DNA from: Acarospora socialis
Taxonomy: Eukaryota; Ascomycota; Lecanoromycetes; Acarosporales; Acarosporaceae
Length of the DNA stretch: 64,000 nucleotides
Direction: 5' to 3'
Assembly: GCA_025617375.2 (NCBI GenBank)
Contig: JAMYGW020000003.1
Coordinates: forward strand, 1,364,001 to 1,428,000
Shown here piece after piece: positions 12,623 to 23,661 of the stretch; position 1 is the stretch's first letter; each line of letters begins with the position of its first letter. The notes below the pieces were generated by a model. The model was not told where the DNA came from, ran no database searches, and was given only the letters and a program-made list of their open reading frames with translations. The position numbers and the translations under genes were made by a program.

Positions 12623-13246
12623 GGTAGACTCCTCTCTGAAAGCAGAGCTGTAATAGCCTTCTCGAATATTGCGTATACGACAGCTACGGGGCAAATCGGG
12701 TTCGATAGCCTCGTTGATCGCAGGTTTTGTATCTGCAGTGCGACGATTAGCATGTGGGTCAAAAACAGGCTGCGTAGCTAACTCCTTCTTCTAGGAAGTG
12801 ACCTACCGAGATTTAACTCACATACGCTCTTGGGCTATCAAGTTTCAAGCGCTGTTCATGGATTGCTTGTTTTGGATAACGAAGCCACACTTGCTTCTCG
12901 TGAGGCAGTGAAAAACGTGGCTTGCACGTCAATGACGTCGATCGCGGGAAGGGCGGCAAACTCCGTCATGCTGATAAGCAGGGCTCGCCGTTCGGAAACC
13001 CTCAAGCTATCATTGATCCCTCGTCGCAAGAACGGCGACCTTACGATTTCGTATATGATACCATCACGAGGACCAAACCACTCAGCGGGCGTTTGATGCC
13101 CTATCAAACTAGTTGATCTGCGCTACGCTGGACCTTGTCTCTCTTATCAGCTCTACACCCCCACCATCCTGCACCGCGAAAGACGCAGCAGCAACATCTC
13201 AACTCCGTTCTTCGCCCCCCTCAACGTTATTGAGACAAATTGAAAG
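12623..13246. promoter_or_regulatory. Shared divergent promoter region between GET3 and the HIU hydrolase
   Basis: These 624 bp separate two divergently transcribed genes and should hold both promoters. Short open frames inside are not supported. No TATA box or clear operator was seen. Confidence 0.45.
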
Positions 13247-13663
13247 ATGCAGTCTCTCCTCCCCACCACCAACCCCAAAAAAGACCCCATAACATGCCAC
13301 GTCCTCGACACATCCACAGGCCAACCCGCCCGCAACTTGCCCGTCTCCCTAACGCTCCTCAAGCCCCTCGGTCCCTCCTCGCCCTTCACCGCGCTCACCG
13401 ACTCCGACGGCCGTGTCACATCCTGGGGCTCGCAAGCTGGACCGGCGCTGCAGGAGATCTTCGAGAATCTGTCCGAGCACGAGCCTAGCGAGGCGGAGAT
13501 GGTGTGGAGTTTGCGGTTCGATACAGGCGGGTATTTCGGGGAGGGGAGGACGTTTTGGCCAGAGGTGGAGGTCAGGTTTTTCGTCAGGAAGGGGAGCGGC
13601 GAGAGGTATCATGTGCCGGTGCTGTTGGGGCCATGGAGTTATACGACTTATCGGGGGAGTTGA
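13247..13663 (+). CDS. uaX: 5-hydroxyisourate hydrolase (transthyretin-like)
   Basis: Hydrolyses 5-hydroxyisourate, the product of urate oxidase, to OHCU in purine degradation. It is a single exon of 138 aa, close to the usual length of this small homotetrameric family. The N-terminal ITCHVLDTSTGQPA motif carries the catalytic His, the ALTDSDGRVTSW segment follows, and the C-terminus ends in the diagnostic YRGS. The C-terminus is exactly YRGS, so there is no type 1 peroxisomal signal; many relatives in other eukaryotes have one. The gene is divergent from GET3. The symbol follows the Aspergillus nidulans urate pathway naming from memory. Confidence 0.93.
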   Translation: MQSLLPTTNPKKDPITCHVLDTSTGQPARNLPVSLTLLKPLGPSSPFTALTDSDGRVTSWGSQAGPALQEIFENLSEHEPSEAEMVWSLRFDTGGYFGEGRTFWPEVEVRFFVRKGSGERYHVPVLLGPWSYTTYRGS

Positions 13664-15559
13664 GAGATAAACGGCGGGTGTTGGTCTGTGGAGGGACTGT
13701 CGGTGGAAGGGCCATTGACGGGAACTCCGGTAGGAGGATGTTATCACACAAACTGCTTGGGTAGGGCAAGGAAGGTCTCCAGTTCTGACGTTCGTCACGG
13801 CGGTTCGTCTACGAAACGGTCGTCCGTCGGGGAGTCGATTACAGGAAATCAGAGTTGGACCATGCTAGTAGTCTATAATCCGAGTTGATCTCGACGGACC
13901 ACCGCTAGCCGTCATCGAGCTGCTTCCACTCCTATCCGCTGGTCGAAGACAAGCGTACGTTACCAGCAATACCTTCATCGTTAGCCAGAACAACCCCGTA
14001 GATACGAACAGCTACCGGTGCCGTAGATCCCTTTTCCACAAAACGAATCGCTGGCACCTCTTCCAAAAACACACGAACTGGTGAATCTCTGAACCACAAT
14101 GGAAAGCACCCAGGGAGAACCCGCAGTCGATTCTCTCGTCATCCCTACAGAGCATAACCCGTAAACCCTGAAGTACACCGTACGATTCTGATCAATCTAT
14201 CTGTTATGCAGACCCCATAACGAGAAGTGAAAATCACAAACCGAACCGTTCGGAGAATCTGTTTGTGGTGAACAACTCCAACAGTTGACTATATAAACAC
14301 AGATATCATGACAAGCACAGCATACGAAGTCGTCAAGATTTGTCATCTTGCTCACAAGAAATTAAGGTTCAGGAACAAACAACATGAGAACAACAAAGCC
14401 AACATTTCATCCTCCATAACATTTCCTTGAGTGTAATCAACTAACCCGTCTTCTCGCATCATAACCATTCAGCCTTGAAAATATTCCCCTAAAGATCAAA
14501 ACCCGTAGAACCATGGTAATGCCATGCCATTCCATTCTAAATATAGTACCCCGATCAAGGTAAGCTTCCCGCACGAGCCCTCGGCTCGGAACCGGAGCTG
14601 GAAGCCTCCTTAGGTAGCTTTCGTGCCTGGCCTAACCTAGACCTGGCCATTCCTTAGTGACGGACATACAGCTGATAACTCTCTATATATCACGAGCACC
14701 AAGTCCCAGAGTCTACTTCTTACTACACCCACTTACGAGGTAGACTTCCAACAATGGAACAAAAACTCTCTATCTACCACTTCCACCGAACCACAAACCC
14801 ATCAAGTTCCGACAACGATGCCTTCTTCGAGAAAGCCAAACACACCGAATCGGGACGTACATGAGACATTCCTACGAGCACAGCCTCATGTCCAAAACAA
14901 GTGCCGACACCGATGCATAGGTACCGTGCAGGTCCCACAGCATGGGCCTCCGAGCCGGAGCGGAAGCACGTGGCGACGCACATATCGTCCTGCAGGAAAA
15001 ACTTAAAGTAGAAATGCCCGGTGCTTTGGGGGTCCCGATTCACAATCATGTGTGCGCGGGGAGCTTGCAGGTTTGTGCTATCGTTATCGTACCCAGTTCG
15101 AGGATCTTTTCTCGCGTGTCTCGGGCCAGTTGCCTAAGTAGAGCATGGACGAATAACTGGTTGCGCGGTGGTAAGATATCGTGAGGTGAGGTGACGGACA
15201 TGTCCGTTTGTAGGTCCGTCTGTGCAGACGGAGATCGACATTGGTACTTATCTAGGCTGATGTAGTGATACAGGTTTAGTTCTGCGCTGGATTTGATTGA
15301 TTAGAATTAGAAAATAGAATTAAGCTCTATCACAAGCAATGCCGGCGCCCCTTCCCTCAATACCATACGCCAGCCTAAGATGCGGAACAAAACCCTGTAT
15401 GTTGTATGACCGTGACGCCTTTGGAACGATGATGACGCCGGAATTGATGATGACGAATGCCAATGTGAACTCCCTTGCCTTAGAGGTAGATGCGGAAAGT
15501 ATGTTACACCGGAAGATCCTCCGCCATGCAAGATGCCCAGTCAGAAAAGATTCCGCGTT
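13664..15559. other. Convergent spacer, no gene supported
   Basis: Lies between the 3' ends of the HIU hydrolase and the GT2 gene. It contains a CCTTAGGTAG motif (14608-14617). Nothing codes convincingly. Confidence 0.4.
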
Positions 15560-18454
15560 CTACCATGTAAACAACATAAGATTCGGGTTCAAGGCGATGG
15601 GCAGAAAGAAGTGCCCGAAGATGATCGTCGACAACGGCCAGATGGCGGTGAAGAAGTTGATGCGCCAGAAGGGCGGGGCGATGGTGGCGAGGCAGACCAT
15701 GCCTGCGCTGCAGACGATGCAGAAGAGAAAGGTGAATTTGAACTTCTTCAGCAGCTTCGGCACCTCTTCAAAGAAGGTCGTGTTCTCGATCTCCTTGGCC
15801 GTCGCGCCCCAAGTCATGTTGATGGAGAACATATGGCAGAGGAGCGCCTGGCTGACGTGCAGCGATATGCCGCCGAGAAAGACGGTCAGGAGTAAGATCC
15901 ATTTGAAATTTTCACAAACTGGACAAGATGATTAGCAGATGGGAGTCGACGAGATTTGTATGGTGTCAAGCTTACGTGCACTGAAAAGGCTCTTCTCCTC
16001 AATCCGGTATCTGAGAACTGCGAGAGCGACGTTCCCAAGCCCGTTGAACACAAGCACGATGGAGAAGTAGATCTTGAACGAGTCAATGTAGTAGTGGTCA
16101 AGGTGTCCATTGTACCAGCCGATGAGGAGATAGTTGGCAAGTGTGAGAATCCAAGCCGACCCAATGGCGTAGTATGTGCCGACATAGGCCATGATGGTAA
16201 TCTTGGAATGTAGAGGCATGCTTGATCCCATGAACTTCCTGAAGAGTGGTGTGAACGGACCCTTGAAGATCCATTGGCCCATAGGATGGAAGATGAGTTC
16301 GTTGCATCCATAAGCGTACTTCTCCCATCTGGCAAGCTCATCGTAAACAGTAAGAGAGACACCTTCTTTGAATCCTTGACCGGTATAAGCAGCAAGACGG
16401 ATGATGTAACCGGCACACTGCAACCGAAGAGCCATGTCAAAATCCTATGGCATGTCAGTCGCACGCATCTTCCGAGGACTTGCTGCAGACTTACTTCAGA
16501 AACTGTGGACTCTGACCAGTACTTCTCGGTTCCATCCTCTCCTGTGTAAGCAATGTCCTGGACGGCAGACCAGCGCAGAACCGCGTTATGTCCAACGAAA
16601 GGAGCAACATCGCCGTTGGCGACTGCATATGAAATGGCGGTGTAGATCAGATTGGTAAAGAATGTGATACCCTTTTCGAAAAAGCTGTCTGTAACGTTCA
16701 TGACACCAGAAGAATACTGGATGATAGCGACCTGGGGTGACATCTCCATTTCACTGACAGCGTCCAGGAAGCAATCCTGAGGAACTCGGGTGTCGGAGTC
16801 AATGAGAAGAATATAATCGCCGATACGGACGTTGCCATCTGCCCAGGTGCGACCCTCGTCTTCCGCTATCACTTGCTGCAAGCAGGTTTCATAGGCCACC
16901 GATTCATCCACTTGAGTCCATGTGGGTGGCCTTTCGACAGATACAAGCTTGTCTTCAACTCTGCTGCTCACTGCCAGTGCGTAATTCATGTTCGACGCCT
17001 TCTTGAACTTCCCTGCGCGGATGAAGCCCTTCTCACCATCGCTGGGCTTGGGATTGTGTTTCGGGCGGGCAACCCAGCCGATATTGTGCTCATCGTAGAA
17101 GTCTCGACGGGTCTGGGCATCCTCTTCCGGAATCAGTTGCATGCCGTCGTCGTTTACGAAAATGTTGGCGCTACCTCCCTGCATCTCGTACGTGGAGATG
17201 GCAGCCTTGATAGACTTGACAGTTGGCTCGATGACCGAGTACAAGCCTTCTTTGTATACGGGACACTGAATGGTCACATGAGGCAGAACCCCAGACCGGA
17301 TCCGTCTTGGTGCGGTACCGGAGTAAAATTTGGTGTTCTCGGTCATTTGGCTAATTGGTCCTAGCAATTGTGCGACACAGCCAGCAATGCTTTGCATGAA
17401 AAACTGAGGTCAACCAGATTAGCCAGACATTATGGGATAGTACGGGAAGCATCTCACCAAACCCAACCATATTTGAAGAGGAACGACAAGGAGGAAAGCG
17501 AGTCTCAACCAAGACTTATCCACGACCAGCTCCACAGCTAGTTCACGCCAACCACTGCCTAAGGCAGCAATGATGAGGAAAAGTGTCACTCCTGTAAGGA
17601 TAGGCTGGATTAGTACGGTCCGGCGAGGCTTCTCGGTTAGATCTTCCTGGGAGATGTCGCCGTGCTCGCTATCAACCGCGTAGTCCGTCACAGACACGGC
17701 GTTCGATTCTTTGCTGGGTTGCTTCTCGTTCTGATATGGCGAGTCTTCTTGCCATATCATATTCATCAGTTGCTGCTGGATATCCTTGGCTCGTTGCAGC
17801 AGATTCCGCGGTTCGTCGTCCCAGACAACAAGAGTTGCGGTGTCGTTCATGAACGCGGCAAAGTGATGCTTTTGGCACCGTGGTAGGTGAGTTATGTCTG
17901 GAAGGATCTGCAATCGAAGGCCATCCTGAAGGGGAACGTAGGAAAGATCCTGACGGCGGAGGAAAAGCTTGATAACCCGGGTATTGACGGTCATGGCAAC
18001 CTAGCATTAAATGTAAGCCTAAAGTATGCGGACCGTATCTAAGCCTTCCAACACCCACTTTGACGTTCAGTTGTCGAACAGCGTCGAACAGGCCCCCCCG
18101 TTCATCCCTCAGCTCGGTCGGACAGCACGTATACGAGTCTCTAAACTTCTTCAGAACAACGCCCTCTCCTCTGCCACCAGCAGTATACATCATCTCTAAC
18201 TGTTGTTGATGTAGCCAATTCACCATCACATCACTCTTGATCTCGGTGATGCTTTCGAGGTTCGAGTTCCTGAAGTCTCCCGATGGATAGATTGATGCTG
18301 GGCGAGAACTTGAATGCAGAGGGCTGCCATTGCCGGAATGCGCTGGTGTCCGCGTTGCGAGACGCACACTACCGGTCCCAGTAGTCGCTGAGGTCGCTGC
18401 GGGACTTCCGTCCGTCTTCCCCGCCGGGTGAAAGTAGGACTTGAAGGCCCTCAT
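15560..18454 (-). CDS. GT2: Family 2 glycosyltransferase, GT2 hyphal-growth type
   Basis: Multi-membrane-span processive-type glycosyltransferase related to the Zymoseptoria/Fusarium GT2 protein, which is needed for hyphal growth on solid surfaces. Five exons: 18454-18059, 18000-17458, 17403-16495, 16444-15976 and 15918-15560; 891 aa, all phases consistent. The cytosolic N-terminus is Ser/Thr-rich. Two membrane segments precede the catalytic domain. Catalytic motifs visible in order are CPVYKEG, the FVNDDG aspartates, LLIDSDTRVP (the DxD), TGEDGTEKYW, and QGFKEG followed by ELARWEKYAYGCNE, in the position of the Q/RxxRW acceptor motif. Several C-terminal membrane segments follow, ending LNPNLMLFTW. 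It is distinct from true chitin synthases; the sugar donor and product are unknown. Homology is strong; the name rests on recognised similarity. Confidence 0.9.
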
Positions 18455-20987
18455 AATGCCTTAGATGGGTCCGTGACGACGATGAAGAATTTGTCGTCCT
18501 CTGGATAATGCAACAATTCGAGTAGATACCTCCCAACGGCGGGAAAGTGTGATTATGCGAACGAATGGCTTCCTGCAAACCCACTGGATACAAGACTGTA
18601 ACAAGCGCGAGATGCCACTGAAGGAGAACAAGATAGGCAAGCTAGGTCAAACGAATGACTTGCACGACAATAAGCAGTAAAGAGGGAAGTGAAGATCCAA
18701 ACTCCGAAGCAGGTTCTCTCGGGGTCTTTTGCTTCAAGTACTGCAATATATCTAGCAAACAAACTGCAAAAATAGAAAAACGCCAGCAAAGTATAAAGAA
18801 TTTGACTTGTGCAGCTCTGGCATCTGTGTGTGGGCTTTCCCTCAATCCAGACCTGGTGCGAGTCTCGCCCCACCCGTAAGCTTTAGGTGTACTCGATGAT
18901 CACCATCGGGTGCAGCATCAGGGCTATGTGCAGTCTAGAAAACTCATAGCCTGTATTGTCTCACAAGAGCGTGGATTTCCGTGCAGAACCTCCAGAAGGA
19001 CAGGGATGGCCACATGTCTTGGTGAACTCGGTCATCGTTTCTGTCTGATTTGTCGCACAGTAAGGTCCTGTGCGTCTAGATTTGGCAACTCATATTGATA
19101 TCGGGGAGACTATTTCTCATGCGGCGCTGTGGAAGTTTGGTGGCGAGAAGTTTAAACGCAAGTACCACACGACGCATCATCTCGAGCCAGCTGGCCGGGC
19201 ATCATAAGCACCCAAAACGGACGAAGAGCGGCTTCAAGCCTGGTATGACAGCCGTGTGGAGGCGTTTGTGCAGATGAATGTACACATCTTCGGGACGCCC
19301 GTGCTAGAGTCAATATCATATAAATGGGGAAAATATGGTCCTAGACAACGAGAAAACCGAACGGATCAAGTGAAGTGGCCCGAACAACCATAAGTGTGGA
19401 ATCAGCCAAGGCTGGAGAAAGAAGCTACTCCGTAAGCCTAACAGAATCCCGCAGTAGCCATCGAAAGCGCGTAGTTACATAATGATAGCAATGTTGGACT
19501 CTTTGGACGCAAGAGGCAAAAACGCAAGCACTCAGCCTGACCTGTGGAAAGTGACGCGACCCATGGACAGGGAAAGCAATCGGGTTGATCTCTGGTCCAG
19601 TGCTGTGATCTTATTGACAATATTTGCGCTCTCTACAGACGCCTGCATAAACCTTATGCGTGGCAGAGCAGGGGTTAATCCGTCCAGCTGGGTTCGCCTC
19701 TCAGAGTTGAGAAAATGAAGCCTTTGCCATAGCCGCGTAGTGTTATGTACTCAGCAAGGTAGCGAATGCTGGGCAATGTCTGGTAGGAGTTAGAAGTCCA
19801 TGTAACTTGTGTGTGGTTCGGCGATGAGGTGTGAAAGGGAAGGAGGTCCAAGTTTCGCTTCTGCATTCTCATCTCAGCAACCATACCTTTAAGGTTACTA
19901 CGCTAGGCCCGATTGTCGGCTGCGCGTACCAATCAGGAAATTTGAGGTGACCTACCCTTTGTGGCGCATCATCCCGTCCCGACCTGACAGGGAACCTAAT
20001 TCGTACTTGTAAGTCGACGGAAGCGGAAGCGGAAGCGGAAGCGGAACATCATAAGTCGAGGCTGAGGTATCTTACCTTAGGTAGATTGAAGTCAGGGTTG
20101 TGAGTCGCGCTTCCCGCTTGGAAGTAAATCCTAGCAGGTAAAGTGTTTGCATTTCACTTTCACAACTGAATTGATTTCAGTTCTCGCAAGATCTGGGTTT
20201 GCCGATCCCTGAGGACAGTAGAAAAGGTCATCGCCGGCAATAATCCTTACAGCCATCGGCCCCCCGGGTGCATGAAGTATGCTCATCACCTTCGTTATCA
20301 CGATCGAACTCTGAAGATGGCTGCACGGACGTACGTAAGTCTCAGCTGCTTCCGGGAAGGGGAATGCCGAAATCTTGACAGATATTCGAGAAATGTCTTG
20401 ACAATTACAGCACCAGAGAAGTAAGGTCTCATTGATAGGTTCGGGTCCGTTTGGTGGTCTGACAGAGGAGATATATTATGGGTATGTAGGTACCACCGTT
20501 CGGGTGTAACGAGCCATGTGTGCAATCGCCACGAAGATGTTGTGTAACTCGAAGTCCGGCTTTTCCGAGGAGACCTTCCTAGCAGTGTGGATATAAGCTC
20601 TTTAGATATCTTTGGAGCCCTGCCACACTGTTGATTCAAAGCATGAGTCAGAAACGAAGGTGTACTAAGAGGTAATTGAACGTGGGTTTAGGGCAAGTCG
20701 TATATCATGTGATTGAGGCTCTCTTTAATCAGTCTTGGCGTTTCTAACTTAGTGTTCTGTGATAGAAGCTTACTAAGCAGGTTGGATAACGTGAGATGAA
20801 CCTCGGTCTTCATGAACTTTCGAAGGCGGAAGAGAATGGCAGTTTGGATTTATAATCAGAAACGGCCGCTGACGATGATATAAAGCAGGCTGCCTTAATA
20901 TAAGATTGCTGCTCTGTTAATCTTAGTATTGACTCTCCAGCAATTGTCCAATATCTCATTGTGGCCTTCAAACAGATATTGAGCAGG
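18455..20987. other. Intergenic stretch with a short hexanucleotide repeat
   Basis: No coding region is supported. It holds the GGAAGC repeat at 20019-20046 and a TACCTTAGGTAG motif at 20073-20084. The part next to 18454 should be the GT2 promoter and the part next to 20988 the DsbA-like promoter. Confidence 0.4.
20019..20046 (+). repeat. GGAAGC hexanucleotide tandem repeat (about 4.7 copies)
   Basis: Four perfect GGAAGC units followed by a partial unit, about 940 bp upstream of the DsbA-like gene. A simple microsatellite. Confidence 0.85.
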
Positions 20988-21705
20988 ATGACAAACTTCG
21001 AGATAGAAATTGTATCGGATACCGTCTGCCCATGGGTAAGCTCAAAGCTCAACAAGTGACTCCTCCCGAGCATGGGATCTAATCATCGGTCCATAGTGCT
21101 ATGTTGGCAAGAATAAACTCGAAAGAGGGATCTCTCTGTACAAGTCCCGCCACCCAGACACAGAGGATACCTTCTCCACCACTTGGCTGCCGTTTTACCT
21201 CAACCCTGCCGCGCCGAAACAGGGCATCGACAAGCGTCAGTACTTTAAAAGCAAATTCGGCGAGGAGCGTACGGGGATGATCTTCGAGCGTTTGAATGCC
21301 GTGGGCAAGGACGTTGGGATCAATTTCAAGTTTGGTGGCAAGACTGGTAACACGCGGGATAGCCATCGTCTGATCCAACTGGGGAAGACCAAGGGTCCTG
21401 AAGTTCAGACACGAGTGGTCGAGGAATTGTTCAAAGCGTATTTCGAAAACGAGCAGGACATCACGAGCCATGATGTGCTCTGGGAGGCCGGTGTCAAGGC
21501 CGGGTTGGAAAAAGCCGAGGTTCGGGAATGGTTGGAGAGTGACAAAGGGGGCAAAGAAGTTGACAAGGAGGTTATGCATGCCCAGATGCAAAACATCAGC
21601 GGTGTGCCCAACTTCACAATCCAAGGGAAATACGAAGTCGGTGGCGCACAGGATCCCGCAGCTTTCGTGCAGTTATTCGAGAGATTGAAGGCGATCGGGG
21701 AATGA
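20988..21705 (+). CDS. DsbA/FrnE-family thioredoxin-fold oxidoreductase
   Basis: A 218-aa protein of the DSBA-like (FrnE) thioredoxin superfamily, probably a thiol-disulfide oxidoreductase or glutathione-type enzyme. Exon 1 (20988-21035) encodes MTNFEIEIVSDTVCPW; exon 2 (21097-21705) starts with CYVG, so the intron splits the active-site CPWC motif in two. Exon 2 also has a FGEERTGMIFERL segment, the GGKTGNTRDSHRLI motif and the C-terminal VPNFTIQGKYEVGGAQDP (cis-proline VP), all family signatures. The 61-bp intron has an ATCTAATC branch region. No signal peptide is seen, so a cytosolic location is likely. The substrate cannot be told. Confidence 0.88.
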
Positions 21706-21904
21706 AAACAACCGCAGGCTGTTTGAGCATTGGAAGATCTTGGGCTAATCAGGCCCAGCGTTTCGGTTGATGTTTTATGCGACAATCGAAATGCTGAGGT
21801 CGTTGGAAACCATCATCGCCTGGCATTATCCAACTTTAGGACTCGTCGATAGTTGGGAAAGTCCAGCATGGACAACAGAAGTGTTCGTTATGATAGGTTG
21901 ACAT

Positions 21905-23218
21905 TCAGGTGGAGGCCTTGATGTTCTTGTTGCTGTTGCGTCTTACACAGAGATCACTTCTGATTACCCATTTCTCCCCCTCCAGTACTTCACGACCTTC
22001 GTGCAGCATACACTGATCTCCATGTCGATGTAACAGCGCCATCCCAGTCTCCAAGCCCACAACTATCGGCTCAATCCCTGGGTCGGCTTCTGAAGACGCC
22101 TTCCCCGTCGCTACTTTCGTGTAACAATGCCCGGGATAAAAAACCGTTTCGCCGCCAATGCAGCCCGTCGTGGGAGAAGTGAGGTAAATTAATAGTGTCC
22201 AGGTTGTTTGTGCGGGTGTTGGAGGACTTGTTGGAAGCGTAATCGAGTTGGACTAGTCATCTTCAGCACGTTAGCTACCGCTACATCATTGCTTGGTCTC
22301 AGGAAGCTTGGCTCGCTACAAGACGTACTCAAAGCTCAAGGAAAGCAGTGTCGACTTCCACAAGGCCATTGGGTAGTATATGCAGGATGAAAACAACAAT
22401 GGGCGCCAGACAGGGGCCCATTGGGCGAGAACTGGGGGCGCACATGTAACAGTAGAAACCCGAGAGATTAAGCAGTGCCTCAGGTGGATTAAACGTGAAA
22501 ACATTGCATGTCAGAGGAATTTGGCCAAGTATCCAGGATAGGAAGAATCCTGTCAACCAGCCTGTGGAGTAGGCAGTAATGTACCTCTTGTAAGGTCTGC
22601 CCACTACATCGACGTTGGAAATGATGGAGAAAGGTATGACCACATCCATACAAGTAACCAAGAGTGGTAGCCAGAGATAGAAGTTCGTGGTACTGGGACG
22701 TTACTGTGCAATGTCAATTAGACTATCAACCTACAGTGTTGGTCAAAGAACTGCCCCTTCCTATATCGGTAGATTCTGATCCTAGGATTCAAGCCCACAA
22801 CAACTCCACCCCACAGCTTCTTGCTTCCCTCTTCTAGCGTAGAATCTCCGTCGTTATTGAAGCATTGGTTCAGAACAAGATCTTTAAGAGCGGTCGAGCT
22901 CCAGAGCCTGTCAGCGAAGTCTGGATCGTTGATCTCATAACGATCATTGATTCTCAGAGCATCCCCTTTCTTCGGTTTGCCCGGGGTTGTGACTAAGGGT
23001 AGGGTAGATAGAAAGGAGACATAGGTCCTGCAAAGAGTCGCAGTCCAGAAGTTTGGGATCAGAGCAATCTGATCCTCAACTAAAGTTCTTATAAACAGAT
23101 CATCTGTAGGAAGAAGCGGGCTGAACCGTGGCCAGTTAAGGTGATTTGCGTTGGCAACACCATCCTCTTTAGACAGTTTGGCTTTCTTTGGCTGCTTGAC
23201 GTTCGCCTTAGGCGCCAT
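21905..23218 (-). pseudogene. 2-oxoglutarate/Fe(II) oxygenase gene, apparently interrupted
   Basis: The N-terminal exon (23218-22735) starts MAPKANVKQPKKAK and runs through a conserved oxygenase region to GQFFDQH, just before the iron-binding HxD. The C-terminal half lies at about 22260-21905: TTWTLLIYLTSPTTG, CIGGETVFYPG, then MALLHRHGDQCMLHEGREV with the distal His, and EKWVIRSDL with the 2-oxoglutarate-binding Arg. Joining at GTAGGT (donor) and CTGAAG (acceptor) restores H-Y-D but implies a 474-bp intron, many times the local norm. It also leaves an in-frame TAG at 22253-22255 right after the HxD. I found no alternative splice that avoids the stop and keeps HxD. Either the gene is dead, or the true structure differs, or the base is an assembly error. 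It is divergent from the forkhead gene. Confidence 0.65.
22261..22734 (-). other. 474-bp oversized intron or insertion with a transporter-like open frame
   Basis: Sits inside the oxygenase gene between its two conserved halves. On the minus strand it holds an open frame with no ATG start (about 22700-22329) that is strongly hydrophobic. A segment reading SNVDVVGRPYKR is followed by a membrane-like stretch and PPEALLNLSGF. This loosely resembles the C-terminal part of allantoate-permease-type MFS transporters, but the match is weak. Poorly matched inverted ends may be present. An inserted gene fragment or relic element is plausible; this is unproven. Confidence 0.35.
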
Positions 23219-23661
23219 TGTTGTCTTCAACTAACACGCTCGTGCTATTTTGGAGCGTGTTAGTGAGGGACTTGCCTAAGTACTTTTGGCTTCAGTAATG
23301 TACTGTTCCCATTAATTGAGCTTTGTTTTCTTGTGAGTATTACATCAGGGGACAAACATGCTTGAATGTTGTGATAGAGGTACAGAGGACCGTTAGCGCT
23401 TCTCGCTTTGTCGTCTCCGCCAAGATTTCGACGGCGATCTCCATTGTCAAGTGAATTGCTTCCCGGCCTCCGCATCTTGACTAGAGAACAAGCACAGCAC
23501 ATGTCTAAGATTAATGATAAGATTTTCAGGAACTCGAATAGCATCGAACGGTCAGAATCCTTGCGTGACAGCCAAATCCACGCGCTCAAGGAGGGGTTAA
23601 CTGAGTTTCCTGTCACCGCAATACCGAAGGCTACCTTATAGATCATGCGGACATTGAACGC
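23219..23661. promoter_or_regulatory. Divergent promoter between the oxygenase and the forkhead gene
   Basis: These 443 bp lie between two divergent starts. The region contains the hairpin at 23231-23263. A plus-strand open frame ending at the TAG at 23639-23641 stops about 20 nt before the forkhead ATG. Confidence 0.45.
23231..23263. repeat. Perfect 11-bp hairpin 12 bp upstream of the oxygenase start
   Basis: CTAACACGCTC (23231-23241) and its exact complement GAGCGTGTTAG (23253-23263) are separated by 11 bases. If transcribed it would form a stable stem in the 5' leader of the oxygenase mRNA. It could instead be a palindromic binding site. Confidence 0.6.

Noticed and set aside
12622-12694. 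In-frame upstream ATG giving 24 extra residues on GET3
   Set aside because: The extra residues are not typical of the family, whose members begin at or close to the methionine at 12622.
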